Notes: a model not told the origin generated them from the letters alone. Positions 53,060 to 62,708 are shown, counted from the first letter of the stretch. The stretch: 64,000 nt of DNA from Chitinophaga pinensis (GCF_007896845.1 NZ_VOHS01000031.1:1-64000); one strand, 5' to 3'. Translations and numbers: made by a program.

Positions 53060-54427
53060 ATGCTGAAACGCGTAATCTATCTTCCATTCCTGATCGGAAT
53101 GGCGCAACTCCCTGTTATCTCCAAAGCCCAGCTAACTAAAGAGAAAAGTGAAAAGCGTATCGTTATTAACAGTAATACTATCCGTGTTGCTGATCTGCTC
53201 GGGATCTTCGCCCGGGAAACAGATCTGGAGTTTTCTTTTAATTCAAAAAAACTGAGCCCGTCAAAGGTGATAGCTGTCGCTCATCATGAGCAGACATTAT
53301 CTGCGTGGCTGAAAGAACTGGAGCTGTCAACAGGTATTCACGTGAAAGTGAAGGGCGATCATATTATCCTGCAGGATACGCCTCCTGTTGTAAATAGTGT
53401 GGCGGCAGATGATCTATCGCCTGCCGGATACAAAGGCAGGCGGTCAGTAGGTACAAGAACGGTAGATGAGAAGGGTAACAGGAATGATATCTTAGCTGGC
53501 AATAGTGGTAAAAGACAGGCGATTACAGAGAAGGAACATACATCCTCCGGCGTAGCTGCAAATAATAAATTTGTTGCAGGGCGTAAAAGAAGCAGGCCTG
53601 AGGCTGATACTGCCGCGGACGGGGAAGAGCCTTTAGCTGAATTTTACGCGTCATATGAGACTGACTCTCTTGCGTCTGATCAGTCGGGCGCTAAGAATGA
53701 GACGGCTTCAGACAATTCGGTTTATGTAAGAGAAAATAGATCGCTATCAGATCTGCTCAGTGAAGTATTGAGTAAGACCGAATTGCGCCGTATACCTGCA
53801 CATGAAATGCCTGCACCTGATAAACATGTCACGCTTACTGCCAATAAAACGGTCGTTTATCCGAAGGATACAACAGCCGTAGCAAGGGGTGTTATCGCGG
53901 ACAGTACCCGTAAAAAAGCACCGTCATTGCGTACGGTAACCCGGCTGGATCTGGGTTTACAAGGAGTAGGTATTTCTCTTGAGGTGCCTGTCAGCAGCAA
54001 ATATACTATTGAGTTTTCCGGTGGTCTGGGAGGGGGATATGACTTGTCTGATGGTAGCTTCAGCTATGACTGGGGATTGCTTAATCCCTGTGCATATCTG
54101 TCAGCCAATGGCCGGTATTATTATAACCGGGACAAACGGGCTGCAAAGGGGAAAAGTCTTGTGTTGAATGCAGGCGATTATTTTGGATTGCGTTTAAAGT
54201 ATACTTCAGCTGAGATTACCGGTGGCGGTTCTGTAAGTGATGCGATACTGGCGAATATACATTGGGGTATGCAAAGGCCGATAGGCAGGAAGTGGGTTAT
54301 TAACGGTCATGCGGGCATAGGATGGGCTTACAATGCTGTTAACTCTATTGATCCGGCGGGAGGAAAGGTGTATCCGGCGGCTGAATTTAAGATCTCTTAT
54401 GCGCTGAACAGCAAACGTCATTTATAA
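53060..54427 (+). CDS. STN domain protein with small predicted beta-barrel, no TonB receptor
   Basis: 455 aa. Signal peptide to about residue 24 (VISKAQ). Residues about 32-107 are an STN signalling domain (NTIRVADLLGIFARETDLEFSFNSK, TLSAWLKELELSTGIHVKVKGDHIILQD). A long polar low-complexity linker follows (about 108-285). The C-terminal 165 residues look like short amphipathic strands of a small outer-membrane barrel (GISLEVPVSSKYTIEFSGGLGGGYDLS, YFGLRLKYTSAEITGG, WVINGHAGIGWAYNAV, AAEFKISYAL). There is no plug, TonB box or 22-strand barrel. It follows fecR by 16 bp, so it probably signals through that FecR; the stimulus is unknown. Confidence 0.7.
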   Translation: MLKRVIYLPFLIGMAQLPVISKAQLTKEKSEKRIVINSNTIRVADLLGIFARETDLEFSFNSKKLSPSKVIAVAHHEQTLSAWLKELELSTGIHVKVKGDHIILQDTPPVVNSVAADDLSPAGYKGRRSVGTRTVDEKGNRNDILAGNSGKRQAITEKEHTSSGVAANNKFVAGRKRSRPEADTAADGEEPLAEFYASYETDSLASDQSGAKNETASDNSVYVRENRSLSDLLSEVLSKTELRRIPAHEMPAPDKHVTLTANKTVVYPKDTTAVARGVIADSTRKKAPSLRTVTRLDLGLQGVGISLEVPVSSKYTIEFSGGLGGGYDLSDGSFSYDWGLLNPCAYLSANGRYYYNRDKRAAKGKSLVLNAGDYFGLRLKYTSAEITGGGSVSDAILANIHWGMQRPIGRKWVINGHAGIGWAYNAVNSIDPAGGKVYPAAEFKISYALNSKRHL

Positions 54428-54469
54428 ATGCAGCAGGCGCCCTATATATAGGGCGCTTGCTGTTTAATA

Positions 54470-55372
54470 TCATACCGGTAACATTACTTTTCTGAATAAG
54501 TCTTTGATCACATCGATTTCCTCGGCATACATTGTTTTCTTCCGGGTGCCAAAGTGTAAGGTGTTTTTGAGTTTGGTTTTCCCTTCCCACAACAGTTTGA
54601 TTTCACCTGCCTCAATTTCTTTTCTGCAAAGGAAATCAGGGATCACAGCAACCCCTTTTCCACTCTTCAGACAGCGTACGATTGAATTGAGATTGGGTAC
54701 AATGTAATTGGGACGGAAGTCCGGATGATGATTGAAATTCAATTTCCAGAAGCGAAACAGGTGCTCCATATCTCCTGTTGTACCATACCATTTCTCTTGT
54801 TTCAGCCAGTCTTCTATCACCTGCATATCTTTCCCCCTTGCCAGTTTATTAAAGGCTTTGCTATCCACATCATTTCCTGCTACCAGTACGATGGTTTCTG
54901 AAGAAAAGGCTTCATGTTCTATATTGGCTGATGTACCTCTATGTGGGGTGATAATAAGATCCAGAATGCCTTTGTCAAGGTTGTCCAGCATCTCCGGATA
55001 TTCTCCGAAACGGATGATCACATTGAATGGAAGTGTGGAAATATATTGTTCCAGTGTAATCTGAAACGTTTCAAAACACATTCCTACACTGATGGTCGGT
55101 GTGTGTATTTCTGTGCTTTTCTGAAAGTTCTTTTCTGCGTCCTCCAGTTTGTTCAGCGGCTCTATGATGAAGTTGTAGAAGACCTTTCCTTTTTCCGTCG
55201 GAATCATTTTCCGTCCGGTTCTTTCAAAGAGTTTGTAGCCGACATAGCTTTCCAGAGAACTTAAATGCAGACTAACCCCCGGCTGGGAGATAAAAAGGCT
55301 TTCGGCAGCTCCTGTAAGGGTGCCGGTCTTATATATTGCTTTAAATGTTCTGTACCATTCCAGATTTACCAT
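54470..55372 (-). CDS. LysR family transcriptional regulator
   Basis: 300 aa from ATG 55372 (MVNLEWYRTFKAIYKTGTLTGAAESLFISQPGVSLHLSSLE), the usual LysR start; the frame extends to 55825 over the divergent gene but that part is not coding in character. C-terminal substrate domain about 90-295 (SVGMCFETFQITLEQYI, LDLIITPHRG, IVLVAGND, GKGVAVIPDFLC). Divergent from mdaB-akr, which it most likely controls. Confidence 0.92.
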   Translation of the reverse strand: MVNLEWYRTFKAIYKTGTLTGAAESLFISQPGVSLHLSSLESYVGYKLFERTGRKMIPTEKGKVFYNFIIEPLNKLEDAEKNFQKSTEIHTPTISVGMCFETFQITLEQYISTLPFNVIIRFGEYPEMLDNLDKGILDLIITPHRGTSANIEHEAFSSETIVLVAGNDVDSKAFNKLARGKDMQVIEDWLKQEKWYGTTGDMEHLFRFWKLNFNHHPDFRPNYIVPNLNSIVRCLKSGKGVAVIPDFLCRKEIEAGEIKLLWEGKTKLKNTLHFGTRKKTMYAEEIDVIKDLFRKVMLPV

Positions 55373-55386
55373 AACAATAGCTATTA

Positions 55387-55412
55387 TAATTCTGATACAA
55401 AGGTATGAATTA
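55387..55412. promoter_or_regulatory. nested inverted repeat covering the lysR promoter
   Basis: TAATTC..GAATTA with inner ATAC..GTAT; the minus-strand -7 element TACCTTTG (55398-55405) lies inside. A LysR dimer bound here would repress its own gene and could act on the divergent promoter. Confidence 0.5.
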
Positions 55413-55441
55413 ACTTGTTTTAATAATACCGTCAGCCGGTC

Positions 55442-55449
55442 TACTTTTG
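55442..55449 (+). promoter_or_regulatory. candidate -7 element for mdaB-akr
   Basis: TACTTTTG matches TAnnTTTG, 26 bp before the ATG at 55475. Confidence 0.5.
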
Positions 55450-55474
55450 TGTTGTCAAAAGAAAAACACACAAT

Positions 55475-56074
55475 ATGACAAAGGTATTTATCATCAATGG
55501 AGGTCAGCAGTTCGGCCATTCCGGCGGCCGTTTCAATGAAACTGTTTCGGCAGCTTCCGCTGAATTTTTTACTAACAGACCGGGCTTTGAGGTGAAAACC
55601 ACCAATATCAATCACGCATACGATCTGCAGGAAGAAGTAGAGAAGTATAAATGGGCAGACGTTGTGATCTATCATACACCAATCTGGTGGTTTCAATTGC
55701 CGCATGGCTTTAAAGCATATATAGACAAGGTATTTACAGAAGGGCATGGTAAGGGGATTTATAAAAGCGATGGCCGTTCTTCTGCTAATCCTACCATCAA
55801 TTATGGAACAGGAGGGATGCTGCATGGTAAAAAGTACATGGTCACCACTTCCTGGAATGCGCCTAAGGAGGCATTTACATTACCGGATGAGTTCTTCCAG
55901 CAGACCAGCGTGGACGATGGGATCCTGTTTGGTTTTCACCGGATGAATGCGTTTATCGGGATGAAGCCTTTACCGGGTATGCATTTTCATGATATAGAAA
56001 AGAATGCGGATATCCCAAGGGATCTGGGTAAGTACACCGCTCATCTGGAAAACGTATTTACAAACCTGAATTAA
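55475..56074 (+). CDS. NAD(P)H-dependent quinone oxidoreductase, MdaB-like flavodoxin fold
   Basis: 199 aa. FMN/FAD-binding start KVFIINGGQQFGHSGGRFNETV, then VVIYHTPIWWFQLPHGFKAYIDKVF (MdaB-typical), YMVTTSWNAP and GMHFHDIEKNADI. MdaB reduces quinones by two electrons and protects against redox stress. 11 bp before the aldo/keto reductase gene, divergent from LysR. Confidence 0.92.
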   Translation: MTKVFIINGGQQFGHSGGRFNETVSAASAEFFTNRPGFEVKTTNINHAYDLQEEVEKYKWADVVIYHTPIWWFQLPHGFKAYIDKVFTEGHGKGIYKSDGRSSANPTINYGTGGMLHGKKYMVTTSWNAPKEAFTLPDEFFQQTSVDDGILFGFHRMNAFIGMKPLPGMHFHDIEKNADIPRDLGKYTAHLENVFTNLN

Positions 56075-56085
56075 GTTAAACTGAT

Positions 56086-57087
56086 ATGGAATACAGAAAA
56101 TTAGGCAATACGGACCTGCAGTTATCCACTATTACTTATGGCGCATTTGCCATTGGCGGTAATATGTGGGGCGGAAATGAAAAACAGGATTCAATTGCAG
56201 CAGTGCATGCTTCACTGGATCATGGTGTGACAACGATCGATACGGCTCCTTTTTATGGGTTTGGGCTGAGTGAAGAACTGATCGGAGAAGCGATTAAAGG
56301 AAAGGACAGGAGTAAGATACAGTTACTGACCAAGTTCGGTCTGGTATGGGATGGCAGTAATCAGGGTAAAGGTGAATATTTCTTTGATGCTGCTGCTGAT
56401 GGCAGGAATATCCCTGTGTATAAATATACTTCCAAAGCGAATATCATCAAGGAGCTGGAAGAGAGTCTGAAAAGACTGGGTACTGATTATGTGGATCTGT
56501 TACAGCTGCACTGGCCGGATGCGACAACACCCATCGATGAGACCATGGAAGCATTGCAAACCCTGATCCGTCAGGGAAAGATCAAAGCGGCTGGTGTGAG
56601 TAACTATAACCTTGCGCAGGTGCAGGAAGCAGAAAAGACCATACAGCTGGCTTCCAATCAGGTATCCTACAGCATGCTGAACAGAAGTATCGAACAGGAT
56701 CTGGTACCATATGCTATCGAAAATAAGATTGGTATCATTGCTTATAGTCCGCTGGAAAGAGGACTGCTGACCGGTAAATATTTCCGTGAGGCAGCGCTGA
56801 AAGCAGATGACCACAGAAATGGTTATTTCGGTCAGTTCTCTTCAGATAAAGTGAAAGCATTTCTCGATAGCATTACACCGCTGGCGGAAAGTAAAAAAGC
56901 TTCACTGGCACAGCTGGTATTACGCTGGACGACTTTACAACCGGGTATCACTATTGTGCTGGCTGGCGCCAGAAACGTAGAACAGGCTGTACAGAATGCA
57001 GCTGCCATGAACGTACAACTGACTACAGATGAGATAGGCTTTATTAACAGGGAACTCGAAAAAGTATATAGCGGACTGGCTGTGTAA
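56086..57087 (+). CDS. aldo/keto reductase
   Basis: 333 aa TIM-barrel oxidoreductase. Catalytic Asp-Tyr in TIDTAPFYGFGLSEELIGEA, Lys in LLTKFGLVW, His in LLQLHWPD; NADPH site GIIAYSPLERGLLTGK and ITIVLAGARNVEQ. Resembles the YghZ/PdxI-like general AKR group. Probably reduces aldehydes or quinone-derived carbonyls alongside MdaB in a LysR-controlled stress response (inference). Confidence 0.94.
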   Translation: MEYRKLGNTDLQLSTITYGAFAIGGNMWGGNEKQDSIAAVHASLDHGVTTIDTAPFYGFGLSEELIGEAIKGKDRSKIQLLTKFGLVWDGSNQGKGEYFFDAAADGRNIPVYKYTSKANIIKELEESLKRLGTDYVDLLQLHWPDATTPIDETMEALQTLIRQGKIKAAGVSNYNLAQVQEAEKTIQLASNQVSYSMLNRSIEQDLVPYAIENKIGIIAYSPLERGLLTGKYFREAALKADDHRNGYFGQFSSDKVKAFLDSITPLAESKKASLAQLVLRWTTLQPGITIVLAGARNVEQAVQNAAAMNVQLTTDEIGFINRELEKVYSGLAV

Positions 57088-57137
57088 GTAAGATGAGCGA
57101 TAAATAATTAATATGTACTTTCTACAGAGAGTTTCTG

Positions 57138-57168
57138 ATCCTGGTAACAAAAGTTACCAGGATTTTTT
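57138..57168 (+). terminator. terminator of mdaB-akr
   Basis: Stem ATCCTGGTAAC/GTTACCAGGAT with an AAAA loop and TTTTTT. Confidence 0.88.
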
Positions 57169-57216
57169 ATATTGTAGGTAATATAATATCAAAGGGACCT
57201 GTAAACAGTTTATGAA

Positions 57217-57624
57217 ATGAAGACCACCAATTACTACAACACCTTTATTGAAGTGGCTGATGACTGCCCCGTTCAGACAGCTGAAGTGCCCCCTGTGAGA
57301 GGAGAAAAGACCATTGCTAACATAGAATTTGAGCTATTGGTTGATAACCCGTACGAATTTACCTCCGACGACGTGCTTTTTCACGTGCATGCAGCCAAAC
57401 GCCAGCTGAGAACGCAGGAGTTTGAGATAGAAAGAGAGCAGTTCTTTTCTAAAGGGCAGGCTTGTTTCCGTTCTTCTCCTTTAACCAAGCGTTATGGCTG
57501 GGGCGCTCATTTTGATGCAGACGGCAGGATGGCGATCTATGCGGTTGAGTCAGACGAGTATCAACAGTTTGCGAAAGACAGGTCGCTGAAGCAGGTAAAG
57601 GCGATGCGATCAAAGAAGTCTTAG
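57217..57624 (+). CDS. DUF6157 family protein
   Basis: 135 aa, cytoplasmic. Matches the DUF6157 pattern: NYYNTFIEVADDCP, VPPVRGEKTIANIEFELL, SDDVLFHVHAAK, QACFRSSPLTKRYGWGAHFDADGRMAIY. Function unknown. Confidence 0.87.
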   Translation: MKTTNYYNTFIEVADDCPVQTAEVPPVRGEKTIANIEFELLVDNPYEFTSDDVLFHVHAAKRQLRTQEFEIEREQFFSKGQACFRSSPLTKRYGWGAHFDADGRMAIYAVESDEYQQFAKDRSLKQVKAMRSKKS

Positions 57625-57673
57625 TATATAATACGGCCATAATTTTTACCTTCCAGAGGGATGTTTTTTAATT

Positions 57674-57709
57674 ACAAAAAGCGTCCGCCGGAGGCGAAAC
57701 GCTTTTTGT
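57674..57709. terminator. bidirectional terminator between DUF6157 and BNR genes
   Basis: ACAAAAAGCGT pairs with ACGCTTTTTGT around an inner GCC/GGC stem. Confidence 0.8.
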
Positions 57710-57736
57710 TGCAGGATAGGGTTTAGGGAGGATAGA

Positions 57737-60365
57737 TTATAATTTTACAAACTTGAATTTCCTGACTTCTCCCCCCGGCTTCGTTTCCACCAGCATGAAA
57801 TAAACACCTCCTGCAAGGCGGCTGACAGGCATATTGATGGTTGTTTGTCCGGTTGGGATATTATACTGCTGGATGGAATATTGTCTGCCGGCGACATCGA
57901 CCAGCAATACCCTGAATTTCGTTGCTTCTGTTACACCCTGTACATGGAGGTTGATCACATCGGCAGCTGGTACAGGATAGATATACATATCGCGGGCATT
58001 CAGTTTTACGGTGTCTGAATAAGCGAAAGAATTATCCTGACTGACCAGTTTCAACCGGTAATAGACATTACCTGATTTCGCTGCGAGATCATAGAAATCC
58101 AGGTCTTCATGATTATAGTAGAAACGGCCATTGCTGTTGGTCGCCTGTTGTGTATTGATCAATGAGAAGTCTTTGTTGTTGGTACTTCTTTCCAGTTCAT
58201 AATGTAGTAGTCCTTCTTCATTCTGCGTTCTCCATTCAAGGAGCGCATTGCGTCCCTGCAGGCGGCCTGTGAAGGAATTGAGGAACACCAGCTGTGGTGT
58301 GAGCAGGTTTGTCAGCTGATATTTTACTACACCCAGATCAGCCGTAGCGAAGTAAATATCTGCATGATCTTCAAAAAACCGGAAGTCCATAGATGCGTTG
58401 CAGGGGATATATGCCAGTGCGGAGGCGGGTACACCCGACCATTTAACTCCTTTGTTGGTACTGAAGACCAGTCTGGTGTCACCAAAAATATCAGTAGCAG
58501 ATGCACCCAGCAGATGCCCGTTCACCATATTGGAGAAAGCAATTTTTTTCAGGTCGCCTGCTTCCAGTGTGCGGGACCAGTTCTCGCCGCCATCTGCTGT
58601 CTGATAGATACCGCGCGTAGTCGCTATTACTATTTCTTTTCATCAAAGGGATTGGTATCCATATCCCAGATCATATCGACACCCTCGGCAAGATCGTCCA
58701 GTCCTTTGGATTTTTCTCCCCATGTGATACCGCCGTCTGTCGAGGTATATACGCGGTGACCGCTTGTGATCAGTAGCGTTGTCCGTCTCCTTTGGGGATA
58801 TAGACATCTGTGATCAGGCTATTGCCGGATGCGGCTACCGGTGTTTGTGCTGGTTGGGTGCGATCAGCGAAGTCGAGTCTGAACAAGGCTGAAAACGCAT
58901 TATAATAGGAATAGGACACCCAGTAACGGTCTTTGTGGTTAGGGTCACGTTTGATGGCATCTATACCTGTGGCATAATCGTCAGAAGGCAGTCGTTTTAC
59001 GGTAGCGCCATAATCATCACTGAAATAGAGCTCAGATGGGTTCAGGAAGTCATCACAGGGTCTGAAGAAGAAGACACGTCCCTGCGTGGCGGTATCGGGT
59101 ATTACATAATAATTCTCATAGGTAAAGGAATATACGGGTAATGTATCGTGCATAATGACTTCGCCATTTTGCAGATTTCTGGCAATATAGCCCCCCTGTG
59201 TAGAATAATACAGCCGTTGATCTGCACCGCTGCCTGCCAATCCGGTACTTTTAACCAGATAGGAGGGTGTTTTTAGTTTCTCAAATGTTTTTCCGCCATC
59301 AGGGGAATGTTGCGGCCACGCATCGGAGAAGACGAGGATATCATTACTATTTTTAGGATTGATCACCAAAGAGACGCCACTGGCATATACCTGTGATCTG
59401 CTTTCGAATACGGTAGATGTCCAGTGTTGACCACCATCGGTACTTTTCAGTATTTCATTTTCTTCCAGCATCCACATACGCTGCAGGTTACCCGGATCGT
59501 ACTGGATGGTAATGATATTGTTGAGTGTCTGATCCGTGAAGGTAACAGGTACCTGACTAAAAGTATGGCCACTGTCTTGTGTATGGTATACGGCTTCTGC
59601 TGCCTCACCGAAGTTGATGAAGCTACAGAGGAAGAAGTCATTATGATTTTTAGGATGGAAGGCAACGGCATTCAGGGCGCCTTTGCCGGCGAGTGCTTCC
59701 CGCCAGTGTTGTCCTTCGTCGGCAGAGATATATAAACCTCCGTTTACCCCCAATGCTCCCAGTCCCCTTGCGAGGTAGATCTTTTTCTGATCATCCGGAT
59801 GGAAAAAGCTGTTGAGGATATGCACACCATCATGTTCGGTACTGTAATATATTGTGTTGAAGTGTTTACCACCATCTTTTGTGAAGTATACTTCCGTGAA
59901 TTGCGCCCAGGTATCCGGATCTCTATAGGCGGTGTTAATCACTACCCTGTTAGCCTGCTCATCTGAGATATCATAGCTGACCACAAATGCTTTCATTTCC
60001 TGATCGGGTGTGACAAAATGTCTGACAACCGCTTTACTTTCAACATCAATTACGTACAGGCCATTGTCATTGATCTCAGGTGCGGTTGCTATCACCGAGA
60101 AGGCTTTATGGCCGGGCAGGAATTTGAATTGTGAAATAGCGGTTGCACTATTCTCAAAGGAATAGAAGATGGTCCATGTTTTACCACGATCGTCTGAAAC
60201 CAGTATATGGTTATTCAGGGTACGCGCATAGATCCTGTCGGGTATAGACGGGTCGGGTGTAACGTCCCATAGTCTTCCGAAGTCACCGGTTGACTCAAAA
60301 GAGAGTTGGGCGTTGGCTGAAAAAAACAGTAAGAGGAAGAGATGAACGAGTAAAATTTTTCTCAT
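57737..60365 (-). pseudogene. BNR/sortilin-like repeat protein with T9SS sorting domain, two frameshifts
   Basis: Starts at ATG 60365 (MRKILLVHLF) with a signal peptide ending SANAQL. Repeated BNR/Asp-box units (VSDDRGKTWTI, SADEGQHWREA, STDGGQHWTST) build a propeller. The first frame ends IPKGDGQRY-stop at 58770. A second frame gives LITSGHRVYTSTDGGITWGEKS up to DEKK-stop near 58638. A third resumes at IVIATTRGIYQTADGGENW and runs to the end. Each break fits loss of one base (TAC-CTG at about 58770; an A in AAAATA at about 58640). The repaired protein would be about 876 aa. The last 80 residues are a T9SS type A domain (MYIYPVPAADVINLHV to KFKFVKL). Confidence 0.85.
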
Positions 60366-60464
60366 GAATTTTGGTCGATTGGGTGCTGTGTGAAAGTACC
60401 TCCCTTCTCTTAAAGCGCCTATGTAATTAACAGGACAGCGGCCGGACAAAGTGTGACATTCCCC

Positions 60465-62120
60465 TTAAAGTCCTGATAAATACTCAAAAAGGGAGGTGTT
60501 TTCGGCCAGCTGCATCTTTTTGGTGATGCGTTCCTTTCTTTTCCTGCAACCTTCCGGTGTGATGTTTAGCAGGGAGGCGATCTCCTTTGTATTTAAATTC
60601 ATGTATATGTAGGAAAGGAATCTGACATCATTGGAAGTCAGATTTGCGTGATGTTCGCGGAGTGCATTCAGGAATCCCTGATTTACTTCCTGAAAATGGG
60701 TGCTGAAGTCGTCCCATTCACTGTCGGTACGGAGGTAGCTTTTGAGTTGAGAAATGTGTTTTACGACTACGCCGTCTTTATTCAGATCCGGAATTTTTGA
60801 CATGGCCGTAATGATATCATCTATCAGTTCATTTCTGCCGGAAAGGTAGAGTGCTTTGGCCGAGAGTTTCCGGTTTCGTATTTCGATCTCATTTTTCAAT
60901 CGTTCCTGTTCCAGCAGGGCGGCTGTTTCTTTTTCTTTTAGCTGTTCTTCCAGCAGGAGTTTCTGGCTTTTTTCATTTTCGATTTCCAGCGCCATGATCT
61001 GATGGCTGCGTTCGGTGAGGACGGCCTTTTGTTTGTTTTCGGCTGCTTTGATCCGCATCAGCCAGACAAAAAAGGTGACGATAATGGCGATGAATGCCAG
61101 TGCGATGTACAACAGGCGGCGCTGGTTGGAGAGTTGCTCGTTATTTAGGGAAAGGGTGTGCTGGGAATTGAGCAGCTCGAACTTTAGTTTACCTGTTTCG
61201 AACTGCTGGCCGTTTTTGACGGTATTGATGGAATCCCGGTAATACACCACAGAATCTTTGTCCGCCATGGCGAGCGCATAAGCATGGTCTTTCAGGTGGA
61301 TGGCAGACAAGGTCTGGAAGAGTTCTATCCTTTCTTCCAGATTGGGACTGAGAGATAAGGCTTCATTGGCATATTGAAGGGCCTGTGCGCTATTGTTCTG
61401 TTTTAATTTAATAGAACTGATCAGTGTCAGCAGGGAGATCCGTTCATCCCTATAGGAAGAATCGCGGGCTGTCTGGAGTAGTTCGAGACTCAGGCGATCG
61501 GCTTCGGGCATATTGCCTTCCTGAAACTGGTTCTGGGCGTAGGCGTAGCGGGCGCTGATCAGTCTTCTGGGTTCGTTTTGCAGATAGCTGACTGATTCAC
61601 GCAGGTATTCCCGTGCCTTTTCCAGTTGATGGATCTCAGTATGTACAATACCGAGGTTCAGGGCGTAGTTGCCTATTCTTATTTTATCATTTTTCTCTTT
61701 GGCGATGGTATAGGCTTTCAGGAAGTACTCCTGTGCTTTGTCATAGTTCTTCTCTTTGGAATAGAGAATGGCGATATTATTCAGGACGGTCATTTCGAGT
61801 GTCGCATCTTTCTCTTCCATGGCTATTTTGTAGGCGTCGAGATAGTTGCGCAGGGCTTCTCCGTAGTCCAGCATGAAATAGTAGGTAAGTCCGATGTTGT
61901 TGGTAGCCAGGAATAATTGTCTGGGCCAGTGATTATCAGCAGACTGATGTTGTGCTTCGGTCAGCAGAGTGATGGCGGAGACAAATTTCTTCGACATCAT
62001 AGCGTCAATTCCCTGTTGGATAAGAGAATCGCAATAGGAGCGGCTGCCGTAACAGGTTGGCAGCACAGTCAGTAACAGGATAGCTGTTACTATCAGGTGT
62101 TTTAGATACTTCATTACCAC
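60465..62120 (-). CDS. TPR-repeat membrane protein with C-terminal LuxR-like HTH
   Basis: 551 aa. Signal/anchor segment 1-25, periplasmic TPR repeats (about 30-290: LATNNIGLTYYFMLDYGEALRNYLDAYKIA, NNIAILYSKEKNYDKAQEYFLKAYTIA), one membrane segment (about 330-350: LLYIALAFIAIIVTFFVWLM), a coiled coil (about 355-420) and a cytoplasmic LuxR-like HTH (about 475-551: LTSNDVRFLSYIYMNLNTKEIASLLNITPEGCRKRKERITKKM). It could sense a periplasmic or envelope signal and act on DNA from the membrane. 99 bp upstream of the BNR gene, same strand. Confidence 0.88.
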   Translation of the reverse strand: MVMKYLKHLIVTAILLLTVLPTCYGSRSYCDSLIQQGIDAMMSKKFVSAITLLTEAQHQSADNHWPRQLFLATNNIGLTYYFMLDYGEALRNYLDAYKIAMEEKDATLEMTVLNNIAILYSKEKNYDKAQEYFLKAYTIAKEKNDKIRIGNYALNLGIVHTEIHQLEKAREYLRESVSYLQNEPRRLISARYAYAQNQFQEGNMPEADRLSLELLQTARDSSYRDERISLLTLISSIKLKQNNSAQALQYANEALSLSPNLEERIELFQTLSAIHLKDHAYALAMADKDSVVYYRDSINTVKNGQQFETGKLKFELLNSQHTLSLNNEQLSNQRRLLYIALAFIAIIVTFFVWLMRIKAAENKQKAVLTERSHQIMALEIENEKSQKLLLEEQLKEKETAALLEQERLKNEIEIRNRKLSAKALYLSGRNELIDDIITAMSKIPDLNKDGVVVKHISQLKSYLRTDSEWDDFSTHFQEVNQGFLNALREHHANLTSNDVRFLSYIYMNLNTKEIASLLNITPEGCRKRKERITKKMQLAENTSLFEYLSGL

Positions 62121-62243
62121 ACGGTGTCTTGGATATAGATGTTGGTTGATTTCCCCTGCCGTTGACAGGAACGGGCTTAAAATAATAAAAAATATTCAAC
62201 GGCTGAGGAAACCTAAAAGTTACCGTGACAGGTGTGGTTTTTT

Positions 62244-62708
62244 TTATTTTTCGGGTGTCTGGTAATGTACGATGTCTATACCTACACCATTAGGATCTTC
62301 GATAGCAAAGTGCCGGTCGCCCCATGCTTCATTTCTGATGTCTATTTTAACAGGAACTCCTTTCTTTTTGATGGTGGTGTACAGACTGTCGACATCTTCA
62401 ACTTCTATGGTCAGGTACATACCCTGTCCCTGAAAAGGTTTTTGGAACAAGGCCTGCTGTGAAGGATGATCTGGTAACAGGAAGCTGATCTCTGTGCTTT
62501 TATCAGGCGTGTGCATCAACAGGTAGAATTCATTTTCAAAAGTGACGCCGAAGCCGAGTACTTCCGTATAAAATGCTTTGCTTTCTGCGAGCTTATTTGT
62601 AATAATGCCTGCGTTCAGTTTCATAGTATGTTTTGTTTTAGTGAGTTTTTGTGCATAAGTGCCTGTTGTGAATAACAGGGTGACCAATAACGTTAACAGG
62701 TGTTTCAT
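62244..62708 (-). CDS. VOC/glyoxalase-fold protein with signal peptide
   Basis: 154 aa. The first 19 residues form a signal peptide (LLVTLLFTTGTYAQ), followed by one VOC domain (KLNAGIITNKLAESKAFYTEVLGFGVTFENEFYLLM, GMYLTIEVEDVDSLYTTIKKKGV, HFAIEDPNGVGIDIVHY). The PNG motif and terminal acidic residue fit dioxygenase/glyoxalase relatives. A start at the internal MKLNAG would give a cytoplasmic protein, but the upstream part is in frame and signal-like. Substrate unknown. Confidence 0.85.
   Translation of the reverse strand: MKHLLTLLVTLLFTTGTYAQKLTKTKHTMKLNAGIITNKLAESKAFYTEVLGFGVTFENEFYLLMHTPDKSTEISFLLPDHPSQQALFQKPFQGQGMYLTIEVEDVDSLYTTIKKKGVPVKIDIRNEAWGDRHFAIEDPNGVGIDIVHYQTPEK

Noticed and set aside
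55373-55825. 150-residue N-terminal extension of the LysR regulator
   Set aside because: It covers the divergent mdaB gene and promoter; LysR proteins start with the HTH found at 55372.
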